From assembly GCF_030730945.1 (NCBI RefSeq), contig NZ_JAVAMS010000003.1, positions 62,001-126,000 on the forward strand: a DNA stretch of 64,000 nt. The letters are read 5' to 3'. Below, piece by piece: positions 50,738-60,280 of the stretch. Both the position numbers and the translations under genes were made by a program. The DNA comes from Aurantiacibacter poecillastricola. GTDB lineage: Bacteria; Pseudomonadota; Alphaproteobacteria; Sphingomonadales; Sphingomonadaceae. The notes beneath the pieces were generated by a model that saw only the letters and a list, made by a program, of their open reading frames with translations, was not told the origin of the DNA and ran no database searches. The first letter of the stretch is position 1, and each line of letters starts with the position of its first letter.

Positions 50738-53092
50738 GTGAGACACAAGCATTCCGGCCTCCCGACGCTGCCCCTGCAGATGAGCATCCTGCAGGTCATC
50801 GGCCTGCGCGACCCCAGCGAGGGCGACTGGACGAGATTGCGCACGCTGCAATATGCCGAACTGCACCGGGTGTCGCTCTTCCGAATCGCGGCGCACGGGC
50901 TCGCTGCCCTGATAGCCGTTACGCTCTACGCGGGCTCCATAGCTCCGTGGATCCTCAGCGCATGGCTGCTTAGCGTGGTGCTGGCCGTGTGGAACGTGGG
51001 CAGGATCGATCGCCGCTTCGTCGGCATCGAGAATCGCGGTGTGCAATGGGTGGAATTCTCGCGGCAGGCGCTGGGAGTGGCCGGGTGCACCGTGCCCTGG
51101 GTCGCCGCGCTGCTGTTTTTCGTTCCGGAAGGCACGGCGGCAAATCACTACGCGTTGTGGGCCCTTGCCGCCATGCTCATTGCCGGAAGCGCCGCCGCTG
51201 CCACCAGCGCACCTGTCGCAACAGTCGTGTTCGACCTGATCGTGGGTGCGGCCGGGGCTGCGTCCTTCATCCTGACGGGCGACATCCTCTTTGCCATTGC
51301 TGCCATCGTCTACACCATCACTATCCTTGCCGGAGCCCTTCGATCGGCGCGCATGTATCTCTCTGCGCGTATCGCCGAAGCGGGCGTGGCCGAAAAGGAC
51401 GAGGTCGTCTCGCTGCTGCTGCGCGAGTTCGAGGAGAAGGAATCGGACTGGCTGTGGCAGGTCGATACCAATCGCCGCATCCGTGCTGCCTCTCCGCGCT
51501 TCGCGTTTGCCTTCGGGTCGATGCCCGAGGAGATCGAGGGTGAGAGCTTCATCAAGCTCATCGCAGGCGCTGCATGGGAAAGCGGCGAGTTTCCGCGTAC
51601 GCTTCACGAGCTTGCAGAGAAGCTGAAGCGGCGGGAGCATTTCTCCAATATCCTGGTGCAGGTCCATCTCGAGGCGGGCCGGCGCTGGTGGGAGCTCTCG
51701 GGCACCCCGATGTATGACGAGAACGGCAGCTATATCGGCTTCCGCGGTGTCGGATCCGACGTGACGGAGCAGCGCGACCGCGACGAGAAGATCGCCTATC
51801 TCGCCCGCTACGACACGCTGACGGGCCTGCCCAACCGCCTCATGCTGACAGAGGCCCTGGGCGAAGCCATGCGCTATGCCGACCAGTGGAAGACGCGCTG
51901 CGCTTTCCTGATGATCGACCTCGATCGCTTCAAGGCGGTGAACGATTCGCTCGGCCACCAACTGGGTGACAGGCTGCTGGCGAAGGTCTCCCGGCGCCTC
52001 GACAGCGTGATGGGCGAGAACGAGCAATGCGGCCGCCTCGGCGGGGACGAGTTCGCCGTCGTCATACGCGATGCTGCCGACAAGAGCCGGGTCGAACGCC
52101 TTTCCGAAGCGATTATCGATACCCTTTCGCAACCCTACCTGATCGACAACCACACGCTGTTCATCGGGGCCAGCGTCGGCAGCGCTATCGGACCGCGCGA
52201 TGGCGATTCGGTCGAGACGCTGATGCGCAACGCCGATCTCGCGCTCTACCGCGCCAAGGACGAGGGCGGGAATACGCACTACCGCTACCAACCCTCGCTC
52301 CACGCTGATGCCGAGGAACGCCGCAAGCTCGAGCTTTCGCTTCGGCAGGCGATCCGCAAGGGCGAGCTGGAGCTGAATTTCCAGCCGGTGGTGAACGCTC
52401 GCAGTGAATGCGTCGTCAGTTTCGAGGCCTTGCTCAGGTGGAACAGCAGCGAGCACGGTTTCGTCAGCCCCGCCAAGTTCATTCCGCTGGCCGAGGACAC
52501 CCGCCTGATCGTGCCAATCGGCGAATGGGTGCTGCATGAAGCCTGCCGCGAGGCGGTGCGCTGGCCGGACGACATCAAGGTGGCGGTCAACGTGTCGGGC
52601 GAACAGTTGCTCGAGCCCAACTTCTCCGCCAGCGTGGTACGGGCCCTGGCCGATACCGGGCTTCCGGCGCACCGGCTCGAGGTCGAGGTCACCGAGAGCG
52701 TGTTCCTGCGCGACGGGCGTACCGCGCGTCAGACCCTGGAAGAGATCATGGCGCTGGGCTGCTCGATTGCGCTCGACGATTTCGGCACCGGCTATTCCTC
52801 GCTCGGCTACCTGCGCACCTTGCGCTTCTCCACGATCAAGGTGGACAAGAGCTTCGTGCAGGGCGCCGCGCAGGACAACCAGGAGAGCCTCGCCATCATC
52901 CGCGCCGTGGTCGCCATGGCCCAGAGCCTGCAGATGACCACTACGGCTGAAGGCGTGGAAGACGAGGATCAGGTGGCGCTGATCCGCGAACTGGGCTGCA
53001 CCAAGATCCAGGGCTATTATTTCGGCCGTCCGATGAAGGCGACGGAAGCACACTCACTCGTGATCAGGACCCGTAATACCCGCGCGGCGTGA
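50738..53092 (+). CDS. Membrane GGDEF-EAL protein (c-di-GMP cyclase/phosphodiesterase)
   Basis: 784 residues if started at the GTG at 50738; ATG 50780 (MSILQVIG) is equally plausible. About six membrane helices (50-210), a PAS domain about 235-350 (SDWLWQVDTNRRIRAAS), GGDEF domain with intact GGDEF in GRLGGDEFAVV and DLDRFKAVNDSLGHQLGD, then EAL domain with FEALLRW, EVTESVF and DDFGTGYSSL. Both catalytic motifs are present, so bifunctional or one-sided activity cannot be predicted. It regulates c-di-GMP; PilZ protein at 29700 could be a receptor, which is inference. The stop is followed immediately by the dispersed repeat. Confidence 0.9.
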   Translation: MRHKHSGLPTLPLQMSILQVIGLRDPSEGDWTRLRTLQYAELHRVSLFRIAAHGLAALIAVTLYAGSIAPWILSAWLLSVVLAVWNVGRIDRRFVGIENRGVQWVEFSRQALGVAGCTVPWVAALLFFVPEGTAANHYALWALAAMLIAGSAAAATSAPVATVVFDLIVGAAGAASFILTGDILFAIAAIVYTITILAGALRSARMYLSARIAEAGVAEKDEVVSLLLREFEEKESDWLWQVDTNRRIRAASPRFAFAFGSMPEEIEGESFIKLIAGAAWESGEFPRTLHELAEKLKRREHFSNILVQVHLEAGRRWWELSGTPMYDENGSYIGFRGVGSDVTEQRDRDEKIAYLARYDTLTGLPNRLMLTEALGEAMRYADQWKTRCAFLMIDLDRFKAVNDSLGHQLGDRLLAKVSRRLDSVMGENEQCGRLGGDEFAVVIRDAADKSRVERLSEAIIDTLSQPYLIDNHTLFIGASVGSAIGPRDGDSVETLMRNADLALYRAKDEGGNTHYRYQPSLHADAEERRKLELSLRQAIRKGELELNFQPVVNARSECVVSFEALLRWNSSEHGFVSPAKFIPLAEDTRLIVPIGEWVLHEACREAVRWPDDIKVAVNVSGEQLLEPNFSASVVRALADTGLPAHRLEVEVTESVFLRDGRTARQTLEEIMALGCSIALDDFGTGYSSLGYLRTLRFSTIKVDKSFVQGAAQDNQESLAIIRAVVAMAQSLQMTTTAEGVEDEDQVALIRELGCTKIQGYYFGRPMKATEAHSLVIRTRNTRAA

Positions 53093-53180
53093 TGTGTTTG
53101 CGCTCCCGCCTCCGCGGGAGCGTCCTCGCTAGATGCGCAGCAAGCTGCGCCCGCTGCGGGCGGCCGTTCGACCTTGCGGT
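53093..53180 (+). repeat. Dispersed post-stop hairpin element, copy 2
   Basis: Directly after the GGDEF-EAL stop: TGTGTTTG, 9-bp hairpin 53101-53122 (arms CGCTCCCGC/GCGGGAGCG), TCCTCGCTAGATGC, hairpin 53135-53150 (GCGCAGC AA GCTGCGC), CCCGCTGCGGGCGG, CGTTCG and CCTTGCG. The core and later parts closely match copy 1 at 921-1014 (opposite strand). In the first hairpin four of nine pairs differ, and every change is matched in the other arm. Confidence 0.8.
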
Positions 53181-53308
53181 CCGCTGGTCGCGGACCGACC
53201 CGGTTCCAATCATCGCCGCCGGCGCGGAAAACGGTCGCGCCAGCGACCGCAAGCGCGAATGCGCGCCCGAGCTTATGCGAGGAAAGCCAAGCAGCGCGGA
53301 CGCGCTGC
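53173..53308. repeat. Further structured intergenic sequence
   Basis: Between the GGDEF-EAL and purQ genes. Long-range inverted repeat CTTGCGGTC (53173-53181) with GACCGCAAG (53245-53253), and a local hairpin GCAGCGC GGAC GCGCTGC (53291-53308). No ORF is credible here. It looks like a composite of palindromic units. Confidence 0.5.
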
Positions 53309-53333
53309 GCCCGGCGCTTGAGGGCCCATCAAA

Positions 53334-54005
53334 TCATACCCCGACCAAGCTTCCGATTACCCCTTCGAACAAGCGCCGCCCGTCGCTGCCGCCGTGATCG
53401 GCCTCGATGGCGCGCTCGGGGTGCGGCATCATGCCGAGCACGTTGCCGGCCTCGTTCAGGATGCCCGCAATGTCGCGGCGCGAGCCGTTCCAGTTCTCGC
53501 CGTAGCGGAACGCCACGCGTCCTTCGCCTTCGAGCCGGTCCAGCACCGCGTCCTCGGCAAAGTAGTTGCCGTCGTGATGGGCGACCGGGATGTGGATCGT
53601 TTCGCCCTTGGTATAGGCGCTGGTGAACAGGCTGGTGTCGTTCTCGACAACCAGCGGCACGGTGCGGCAGATGAAGGTCTGCTTTGCGTTGCGCATCAGC
53701 GCGCCGGGCAGCAGCCGCGCCTCGGTCAGCACCTGGAAGCCGTTGCACACGCCCAGCACCGGCACGCCGCGCTCCGCAGCCGCTGCGACGGAGCGCATGA
53801 TCGGCGAGTTCGCCGCCATCGCACCCGAACGCAGGTAATCGCCGTAGGAGAAGCCGCCGGGCAGGGCGATGAAGTCCAGCCCGTCCGGCAGGTCGGCATC
53901 CCCGTGCCAGACCTTCACCGGATCCTTGCCCGAGACGTCGCGCAAGGCGACCCACATGTCGCGGTCGCAGTTCGATCCGGGGAACGTGACGACTGCAGTC
54001 TTCAT
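53334..54005 (-). CDS. purQ: FGAM synthase, glutaminase subunit PurQ
   Basis: 223 residues from the ATG at 54005. Class I glutamine amidotransferase: [31 protein letters not shown], nucleophile Cys in GVCNGFQVL, and the late His/Glu in MMPHPERA. Together with PurS and PurL it makes FGAM. The start overlaps the purS stop (ATGA). PurL is not in the window. Confidence 0.96.
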   Translation of the reverse strand: MKTAVVTFPGSNCDRDMWVALRDVSGKDPVKVWHGDADLPDGLDFIALPGGFSYGDYLRSGAMAANSPIMRSVAAAAERGVPVLGVCNGFQVLTEARLLPGALMRNAKQTFICRTVPLVVENDTSLFTSAYTKGETIHIPVAHHDGNYFAEDAVLDRLEGEGRVAFRYGENWNGSRRDIAGILNEAGNVLGMMPHPERAIEADHGGSDGRRLFEGVIGSLVGV

Positions 54006-54238
54006 GCGTCCACCTTCTCGATGCGGTAGTTCTCGATCACGGTGTTGGCGAGCAGGCGGGAACACATCTCGTCCAGCGCTTCGTCCGTGGTGGAATCGGC
54101 GACTTCCATCTCCACGAGGCGACCGATGCGCACGTCCTGCACGCCCTCGAAGCCCAGCCCGTCAAGCGCGTGGTGCACGGCGCGGCCCTGCGGATCGAGC
54201 ACGCCGGGCTTGAGGCTGACATGGATGCGGACTTTCAT
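54002..54238 (-). CDS. purS: FGAM synthase subunit PurS
   Basis: 78 residues from the ATG at 54238. [45 protein letters not shown] is the full PurS fold. It bridges PurQ and PurL. Coupled to purQ by ATGA overlap. A promoter should lie in 54239-54518; the tandem TGGAACACA/TGGAACACG near 54361-54379 is the only notable feature there. Confidence 0.95.
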   Translation of the reverse strand: MKVRIHVSLKPGVLDPQGRAVHHALDGLGFEGVQDVRIGRLVEMEVADSTTDEALDEMCSRLLANTVIENYRIEKVDA

Positions 54239-54518
54239 GGGGCGAGCCTTTCGCGGGTTCCAAGCGGTGGTTTCGTGACGCTGCCTATGGCGATTGCCGC
54301 CGCCATCGGCAAGGGGCGCGCCTCCTCTCCCCACCGCCCGGAACCACTTTTCCAACTAACCTGGAACACATGGAACACGGTCCTAGAGTGAAAAAGCCGG
54401 CAGGCGCGAAACGGTTCGGCCGCCAAACTCGAAAGGGGGAGGGAAACGATTGCATCGCGCTTTGTATTGGTGTCGCATGGAGCGTGTAGGAAAGCTGCGC
54501 GCAGGGAAGGGAAGACGC

Positions 54519-55739
54519 ATGATCGCGACCGAGAAGTTCACGTTCACGGGCAAGGACGGGCAGACGCTGGACGGGCGGCTGGAGATGCCGCTCTACAGCA
54601 AACCCCGCGCCGCCGCGCTGTTCGCGCATTGCTTCACCTGCACCAAGAACAGCCATGCCGCCACGCGCGTCGCCTCGGCGCTGGCAGCCAAAGGACTGGC
54701 GGTGCTGCGCTTCGATTTCACCGGCTTGGGCGGCAGTGACGGCGACTTTGCCAATGCCGGCTTTGCCACCAATGTCGAGGACCTCATCGCCGCCGCCAAG
54801 GCGCTGGAGGAACGCGGCCTGCCCCCTGTGCTGCTGGTCGGGCACTCGCTGGGCGGGGCGGCTGTGCTGGCCGCGGCAGAGCAGGTGCCGCAGGTGCGGG
54901 CGGTCGCTACACTCAATGCCCCTTACGACGCGGCACATGTGTTCGAGCATTTCGGCGATGCGGTGGACGATATCGAGGAGGATGGCGAGGGCGAGGTGAC
55001 GCTGGCGGGCCGCAAGTTCCGCATCGCGCGCTCCTTCCTCGAGCAGGGGCGCGACCAGCCCCAGGGCGAGCGGATTGCAAATCTCGGCCTGCCGCTGATG
55101 GTGATGCACACGCCGCAGGACGAGGTGGTGGGCATCGAGAACGCCCGACTGATCTTCGAGAAGGCGGTCCACCCCAAGAGCTTCGTCGCGCTGGACGGTG
55201 CGGATCATTTGCTGACAAAGCCGGGCTGCGCCGAATATGCCGCTAACATGATCGCAGCCTGGGCCACGCCCTTCTTGTCGGACCTGACGAAGGAGCGGCG
55301 CGAGGATTTCGCCGGAACGGTGGAGGTCTCCACCGCAGGCGGCAAATTCGCGCAATGGGTGCGCACGGCGAACCACGAGTTCATCGCCGACGAGCCGACC
55401 GATATCGGTGGCTCCGACCACGGCCCGACGCCTTACGACCTGCTGATGGCGGCGCTGGGTACCTGCACCAGCATGACGATCAAGATGTATGCCGACCGCA
55501 AGGGTATCGCGCTCGACAACGTGCGCATCGAGCTGGAGCATAGCCGCGACCATCACACGGATTGCATCGACTGCGAGAAGTCCGGCGCTCCGATCCAGGT
55601 GATCGATCGCGCTATCGAGCTAAGTGGCGACTTTACCGAGGAACAGCGTCAGCGGATGATGGAAATCGCCGACATGTGCCCGGTTCACAAGACGCTGGAA
55701 GGCGATCTTCACATCCATTCCACCGCCATTCTCGATTAG
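54519..55739 (+). CDS. Alpha/beta hydrolase fused to OsmC-like domain
   Basis: 406 residues from the ATG at 54519, with GGAAGGGAAG upstream. N-terminal alpha/beta hydrolase: VGHSLGG (about 111-117) with the nucleophile Ser, Asp in TPQDEVV and His in GADHLL. C-terminal OsmC fold (about 275-400) with GPTPYDLLMAALGTCTSMTIKMYADRK (peroxidatic Cys in GTCTS), and the second Cys in DMCPVHKTLE. Both redox cysteines are present. Such fusions are known in bacteria. Probably deals with organic hydroperoxides and esters; role is inferred. The end overlaps the M16 peptidase gene by four bases, convergent. Confidence 0.9.
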   Translation: MIATEKFTFTGKDGQTLDGRLEMPLYSKPRAAALFAHCFTCTKNSHAATRVASALAAKGLAVLRFDFTGLGGSDGDFANAGFATNVEDLIAAAKALEERGLPPVLLVGHSLGGAAVLAAAEQVPQVRAVATLNAPYDAAHVFEHFGDAVDDIEEDGEGEVTLAGRKFRIARSFLEQGRDQPQGERIANLGLPLMVMHTPQDEVVGIENARLIFEKAVHPKSFVALDGADHLLTKPGCAEYAANMIAAWATPFLSDLTKERREDFAGTVEVSTAGGKFAQWVRTANHEFIADEPTDIGGSDHGPTPYDLLMAALGTCTSMTIKMYADRKGIALDNVRIELEHSRDHHTDCIDCEKSGAPIQVIDRAIELSGDFTEEQRQRMMEIADMCPVHKTLEGDLHIHSTAILD

Positions 55740-58630
55740 CTGTCCTCGTTATCCAGCCGTGGTAGCACGACCACTTCCAGCCGCTCGACCGGATCGAGAT
55801 AGCTCTGCGCCATGGCCTGCACTTCGGTGGGAGTGATTGCGCGCAGCCGATCTTCGCCGACGAGGAAACGCTCGATCCGCTCCGGCTCGGTCTGGGCGCG
55901 GTCGACCAGGTTCATCCAGCCGCCGTTCGTATCGAGCGCATTGTCATAGGCTTCGAGCAGCGGCTGGCGCGCCCGTAGCAGTGTGTCCTCGTCTACAGGC
56001 GTGCCGCGCAGCCGCTCCAGCGTGTCCAGCATGGCCTCGCGTGCAGCGTCTACCTGGCCGGTATCGACCTGCGCGGAAATGTCGAACGTGCCGTAGCCGG
56101 GATAGACGCGGCTGAGATCGGAATCGGCGCCGGGTGAGTAGGTCTGCCCGAGTTCCTCGCGCAAGGTGTCGGTCAGTTCGAGCTGCATCACCCGCTCGAG
56201 CAGTCCGAGCTGCTGCGCCTCGACAGGATCGCTGTCGTCGCGCGTGGGCCACAGCATCAGCAGCATGGCCTGGTCGGGCTGCCCGTCGTGGTAGATGGTG
56301 CGCTGCGAGCGGTCCGCCGTGAAGCTGCGCTGGCGGTTGTCTTCATAGCTGCCGAAAGCCTCTTCGCGCACGGGCAGAGTGCCGAGCGTGGCGGCCACGA
56401 GATCGATGGCCCGCTGTTCGTCGAAATCGCCCACCAGCGCCACCTCGATCGCGCCATTGGCGAGCCGTCCGGCGATATCCTCGCGCAGCTGCGCGAAGGT
56501 GAGGGCAAGGTATTCTTCCTTCGGGCGCAGGGAGAAGCGGGGATCGTTATCCGAGGCGATACCGCCCAGTTCCACGCCCAGCGCACTGGCGGGGGTAGCG
56601 TAGTGGCGGGCGAACCAGTTCTCCACGCTGCGGTAGAACTGCGCCTCTCCGGTGGGGCGGTAGGCGGCGTCGGCGATGGTGGCGGTGAACACCTGCAATT
56701 GCAGCTCCAGGTCGCGCGGCGTGGTGACGGCGGAAAGGCGGAACGTTTCCGGAGCTGCGTCGACGCCTACGCCCACGCGGCGTCCGGCCAGCACGGTCTG
56801 CAATTCGTCGAGCGTGTGCTCTCCCAGCCCCCCGCTTGCCAGCGAGTTGAACATGGTGGTGGCGAGCGGATTGTCCGGCGTGTCGAGCAGCGTCCCGCCG
56901 TCGATATTCACCTGCACCTGGATACGGTCGTCCTCGAGCTCGGTAGACTTCAGGTTCAGCATGACGTTGTTGGCAAAGCGCACGGTGCGGATGCCGAGCG
57001 GCTCAGTGACGGTGTCGGACACGATCTCGCCCGGCTCACCGAAATCGGTATAGGCGAAGTCGACCGCGGCCGTCTCGTCATTGGCTTCAAGCGCCAAAGC
57101 CATGCCGTCCTGCCAGGCGGCGCGCAGCGCGGTCTCGCCGCCGACGGGCGGGGTGCGGCCTTCGTAACGGATCAGCGGATTGTCGAGCGGCACGAGTTCC
57201 TCGCGCAGCGCGGCGAGCACGGCTTCGGGAGTGATCTCGGGCTTGTGGGCGTTCCAGCGTTCCAGCGCGCTTTCGGGCGTAGTGGGCACCTGGCCATCGC
57301 GCCACAGGGTGACGGCGCCGGTGATGAAGCCCGCATTGGGGCGGGTGGCGGCACCCGCGGCATTGCTTTCGATGGCCTGCGAGAGATTGGCGACCTGTTC
57401 GGCCACCTCGGCTTCGGTGAAGCCGAATTCCAGCGCGCGGCGATATTCCTGCTGCGCGACGGCAAGGGCGCGGTCCCACTCGCCCTCGGCGGCGGCGACA
57501 GTTAGGCTGGTGGTGCGGCCTTCCTCGAAGAAGTCGCTGGTGCTCAGGCCTGCTCCGCGAAATGGCGGATCCTCCTGCCGCGAAACGCTTTGGAGGCGAC
57601 GATTGATGATGCCGTAGCCGATCTGCCGCAGTACTCGCGCGCGGCGGCTGGCGACGGTATCGGTCTCGCCCTGATACTCGGCATTGGCGGAGATGGTGAC
57701 CTGTTCGGACAGCGCATCGTCGAGATAGACGCTGGTCGCGCCTTCATTGGTGAGATCGACCGGGCCGAAGGGCGGCAGGTCGTTAAGCTCGCCGCCCTGC
57801 CAGCTGGCGAAGTTTCCGCGGATCAGAGCCTCGACGTCCTGCGCCTCGTAATCGCCGACTACCACCAGCAGCATGTTCTCCGGCTGGTAGTAGCGCTCGT
57901 ATAGCGAGCGCAGCGCCTCGCCATCGGCCGCCTCGATGGTTTCGATCGTGCCGATGGGGAGGCGCTCGGAAATGCGGCTGCCTGGGTAGAGGAAACCGAG
58001 ATTGTCGACCAGCGAGCGCAGCTGAAAGGTGTCGCGCACGCGCCGTTCGGAAAGGATGATGCCCTTCTCGCGCTCCACCGCGTCATCGGCGAAGGTAATT
58101 TCGCTGGCCACCTCGCGCATCACCATCAGGGCAGTGCCGAGCAGATCCTCGTCGTTGCGCGGCAGGTCGAGCCGGTAGCTGGTGGAATCGAACCCGGTGG
58201 AGGCGTTGGTATCCGCTCCGAAGGCGAGGCCTTCTCGCTCCAGCAAGCGCACGAATTCGCCCTCGGGCAGGTTGGTGGTGCCGTTGAAGGCCATGTGTTC
58301 GATGAAGTGAGCGTAGCCCTGCTCGTCCTCGCGCTCCGCTGCGGATCCGAAGTCCACCCACAGCTGCACCAGGCCCTGTTCGGGCGGGGTGGCGTTGGGG
58401 CGGATGACGTAGCGCAGGCCGTTCTCGAGCTGGCCTACCCGGTAATCGCTATCGAAGGGGAGGTCGCTGCCAGCGAGGTCGGGAAAGATGTCTACGATCT
58501 CGGCAGGGACTGTCGAGGGTGCGTCCCATTCCTGCTGCGCGAGTTCGGGCGCCTGGGCGCTGAGCGGTTGCGAAAGGGCGAGGGGGAGGGCGAGCGCGGC
58601 CAGCGCAGCCGCGAGAGGGCGCAAATTCAT
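55736..58630 (-). CDS. M16 (pitrilysin/insulinase-like) metallopeptidase, exported
   Basis: 964 residues with a signal peptide (ends near LSAQA). N-terminal inverted zinc motif HFIEH at 108-112 with a downstream Glu in VEREKGIILSERR, and a second inactive M16 half (about 500-960). It is a periplasmic zinc peptidase for peptides of moderate length. Length is normal for two-domain periplasmic M16 proteins. It lies 63 bases downstream of purC, so it may be read from the same promoter. Confidence 0.92.
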   Translation of the reverse strand: MNLRPLAAALAALALPLALSQPLSAQAPELAQQEWDAPSTVPAEIVDIFPDLAGSDLPFDSDYRVGQLENGLRYVIRPNATPPEQGLVQLWVDFGSAAEREDEQGYAHFIEHMAFNGTTNLPEGEFVRLLEREGLAFGADTNASTGFDSTSYRLDLPRNDEDLLGTALMVMREVASEITFADDAVEREKGIILSERRVRDTFQLRSLVDNLGFLYPGSRISERLPIGTIETIEAADGEALRSLYERYYQPENMLLVVVGDYEAQDVEALIRGNFASWQGGELNDLPPFGPVDLTNEGATSVYLDDALSEQVTISANAEYQGETDTVASRRARVLRQIGYGIINRRLQSVSRQEDPPFRGAGLSTSDFFEEGRTTSLTVAAAEGEWDRALAVAQQEYRRALEFGFTEAEVAEQVANLSQAIESNAAGAATRPNAGFITGAVTLWRDGQVPTTPESALERWNAHKPEITPEAVLAALREELVPLDNPLIRYEGRTPPVGGETALRAAWQDGMALALEANDETAAVDFAYTDFGEPGEIVSDTVTEPLGIRTVRFANNVMLNLKSTELEDDRIQVQVNIDGGTLLDTPDNPLATTMFNSLASGGLGEHTLDELQTVLAGRRVGVGVDAAPETFRLSAVTTPRDLELQLQVFTATIADAAYRPTGEAQFYRSVENWFARHYATPASALGVELGGIASDNDPRFSLRPKEEYLALTFAQLREDIAGRLANGAIEVALVGDFDEQRAIDLVAATLGTLPVREEAFGSYEDNRQRSFTADRSQRTIYHDGQPDQAMLLMLWPTRDDSDPVEAQQLGLLERVMQLELTDTLREELGQTYSPGADSDLSRVYPGYGTFDISAQVDTGQVDAAREAMLDTLERLRGTPVDEDTLLRARQPLLEAYDNALDTNGGWMNLVDRAQTEPERIERFLVGEDRLRAITPTEVQAMAQSYLDPVERLEVVVLPRLDNEDS

Positions 58631-58693
58631 GCAGCCCTCATGCCAAGCCCTAGCTTAAGGGGCAATGACCGAAGCCCCCTCGCGTTCGCTCGC

Positions 58694-59515
58694 CTACTTC
58701 TTCGGCTTGCCGCCCGTAGGCTTGGGCGGCGTGGTGCGCAGGCGCGAGCGGTGCGCGTCCATGTCCAGCACTTCGCCCGGGCCATTGTCTTCGCCCGAGA
58801 GCACGCCGAGGCGGCGGGCGACTTCCTGATAGGCCTCTTCCTCACCGCCAAGGTCGCGGCGGAACCGGTCCTTGTCGAGCTTCTCGCCCGTGGCGAAATC
58901 CCACAATCGGCAATTGTCGGGGCTGAACTCGTCGGCAAGGATCACGCGGCTGAAATCGCCATCGTAGATGCGACCGAATTCCAGCTTGAAGTCGATCAGC
59001 CGGATATCGACGGCGGAGAACATGCCCGAGAGGAAATCGTTGATGCGGATCGCCATCGCGGCGATGTCCTGCATTTCCTCGTGACCTGCCCAGTTGAAGG
59101 CGGCGATATGCTCTTCGGAGACCAGCGGATCGCCGAGGTCGTCGGACTTCAGGTAGTATTCGATCAGCGTGTGCGGCAGCATCTCGCCTTCCTCGAGGCC
59201 GAGGCGCTTGGCGATGGAGCCGGCAGCCACGTTGCGCACCACCACTTCCAGCGGAATGATCTCCACCTGCCGCACCAGCTGCTCGCGCATGTTCAGGCGG
59301 CGGATGAAGTGGGTGGGAATGCCGATGTGCGCCAGGCGCGTGAAGATGTACTCGCTGATGCGGTTGTTGATCACGCCCTTGCCGTTGATCGTGCCCTTTT
59401 TCTGGGCGTTGAAGGCGGTCGCATCGTCCTTGAAATACTGGATCAGCGTGCCGGGCTCGGGCCCTTCGTAGAGGATCTTGGCCTTGCCTTCGTAGATCTG
59501 GCGACGGCGGGACAT
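58694..59515 (-). CDS. purC: SAICAR synthetase
   Basis: 273 residues from the ATG at 59515 with GAAAGG upstream. [101 protein letters not shown] are all PurC signatures. It ligates aspartate to CAIR with ATP. The leader carries a hairpin plus U-run that may act as an attenuator. Confidence 0.97.
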   Translation of the reverse strand: MSRRRQIYEGKAKILYEGPEPGTLIQYFKDDATAFNAQKKGTINGKGVINNRISEYIFTRLAHIGIPTHFIRRLNMREQLVRQVEIIPLEVVVRNVAAGSIAKRLGLEEGEMLPHTLIEYYLKSDDLGDPLVSEEHIAAFNWAGHEEMQDIAAMAIRINDFLSGMFSAVDIRLIDFKLEFGRIYDGDFSRVILADEFSPDNCRLWDFATGEKLDKDRFRRDLGGEEEAYQEVARRLGVLSGEDNGPGEVLDMDAHRSRLRTTPPKPTGGKPKK

Positions 59516-59534
59516 GGCGAAACCTTTCAGCAGC

Positions 59535-59587
59535 AAAAAAGCGAGCGCCCCGGCCTCGCGGATGTTGTCGCGAACTGGCCGGGGCGC
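59535..59587 (-). promoter_or_regulatory. Hairpin and U-run in the purC leader, candidate transcription attenuator
   Basis: On the minus strand: GCGCCCCGGCC pairs with GGCCGGGGCGC (11 bp; plus coordinates 59577-59587 and 59545-59555), with an inner TCGCG/CGCGA stem (59569-59573 with 59556-59560). After TCGC comes a run of six T (59540-59535), ending 19 bases before the purC ATG. A shorter competing stem GCGAG/CTCGC (59559-59555 with 59545-59541) would directly abut the U-run. Termination form in a leader suggests attenuation of purC; it could also end a transcript from upstream. Confidence 0.6.
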
Positions 59588-59786
59588 ATGGAAGCGCGGC
59601 CTATACACCGAAGGGCAATTCAAGGCAATCGACGCTCTGCCGTGTCCGAGTCGCGAAGGCGGAGCAGCCCGGCACCCCTGCCTTTGGGTCTCCAAAATGC
59701 GGCGAAAGCAAGGCGCTACACGATTCTCGATTTCGCGGCGAAGATTCGTGGTATTTTCAGCCAGGTTCACCCGTGGGGGACTACCA

Positions 59787-60203
59787 ATGAGGAAATTCGC
59801 CCTTATCGCCGTATTCGCACTCACCGCATGTGCGGAACCTGCGACCGATGAAACGATGGTCGAGGAAGAGGTTGCCGCTGAAGAACCGGCACCGGAACCG
59901 GCAGAGGAAGTCGCGATGGCCGTCGACGGCATGCCGATGGCCGGGACTTTCGAAATCACCAATGCTGATGGCGAGACCTATACACAGGTCGTCAACGAGG
60001 ACGGCACCTACACCAACACGATGGCCGATGGCAGCGTGGTCGACGGCATGTGGTCTTCCGAAAGTCCGGACCAGTGGTGCGGCGCGCTGGAGGGCGAAGG
60101 CGTCGAATGTTCGACCGAGATGGTGGACGAGAACGGCGTCTGGACATCGACCTCCAACGACGATCCGGAAGACGTGACCACGATCGTTCGCCTCGACGGC
60201 TGA
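59787..60203 (+). CDS. Hypothetical acidic lipoprotein
   Basis: 138 residues from the ATG at 59787. Lipobox LTAC near residue 14, a Glu/Pro/Ala-rich linker, and a small beta domain with [25 protein letters not shown] and two Cys (in QWCGALEG and VECSTE) that may form a disulphide. It is probably an outer- or inner-membrane-attached periplasmic protein. No family recognised. It stands alone and is divergent from purC. Confidence 0.75.
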   Translation: MRKFALIAVFALTACAEPATDETMVEEEVAAEEPAPEPAEEVAMAVDGMPMAGTFEITNADGETYTQVVNEDGTYTNTMADGSVVDGMWSSESPDQWCGALEGEGVECSTEMVDENGVWTSTSNDDPEDVTTIVRLDG

Positions 60204-60214
60204 CCCCGATTGAG

Positions 60215-60259
60215 CAGGGGGAGGGCGCGGTGGCTTCCGCTGCCGCGCCCTGGTCCTGC
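60215..60259. terminator. Hairpin between convergent genes
   Basis: AGGGCGCGG (60222-60230) pairs with CCGCGCCCT (60243-60251); outer GCAGG/CCTGC can extend the stem. It lies between the convergent lipoprotein and antiporter genes. There is no T-run, so it is a terminator-like structure only. Confidence 0.4.
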
Positions 60260-60280
60260 AAAAAGCGCCAAGGCGATGCT

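Noticed and set aside
50717-53053. 778-residue open frame on the minus strand
   Set aside because: Mirror of the GGDEF-EAL gene; composition is that of a shadow frame and it lacks domain motifs.
53190-53215. GGTTCCAATC resembling a tRNA T-arm
   Set aside because: No acceptor or anticodon stem could be built around it; it belongs to the palindromic repeat region.
54285-55556. 423-residue open frame on the minus strand
   Set aside because: Antisense of the hydrolase-OsmC gene, which has both catalytic motif sets.
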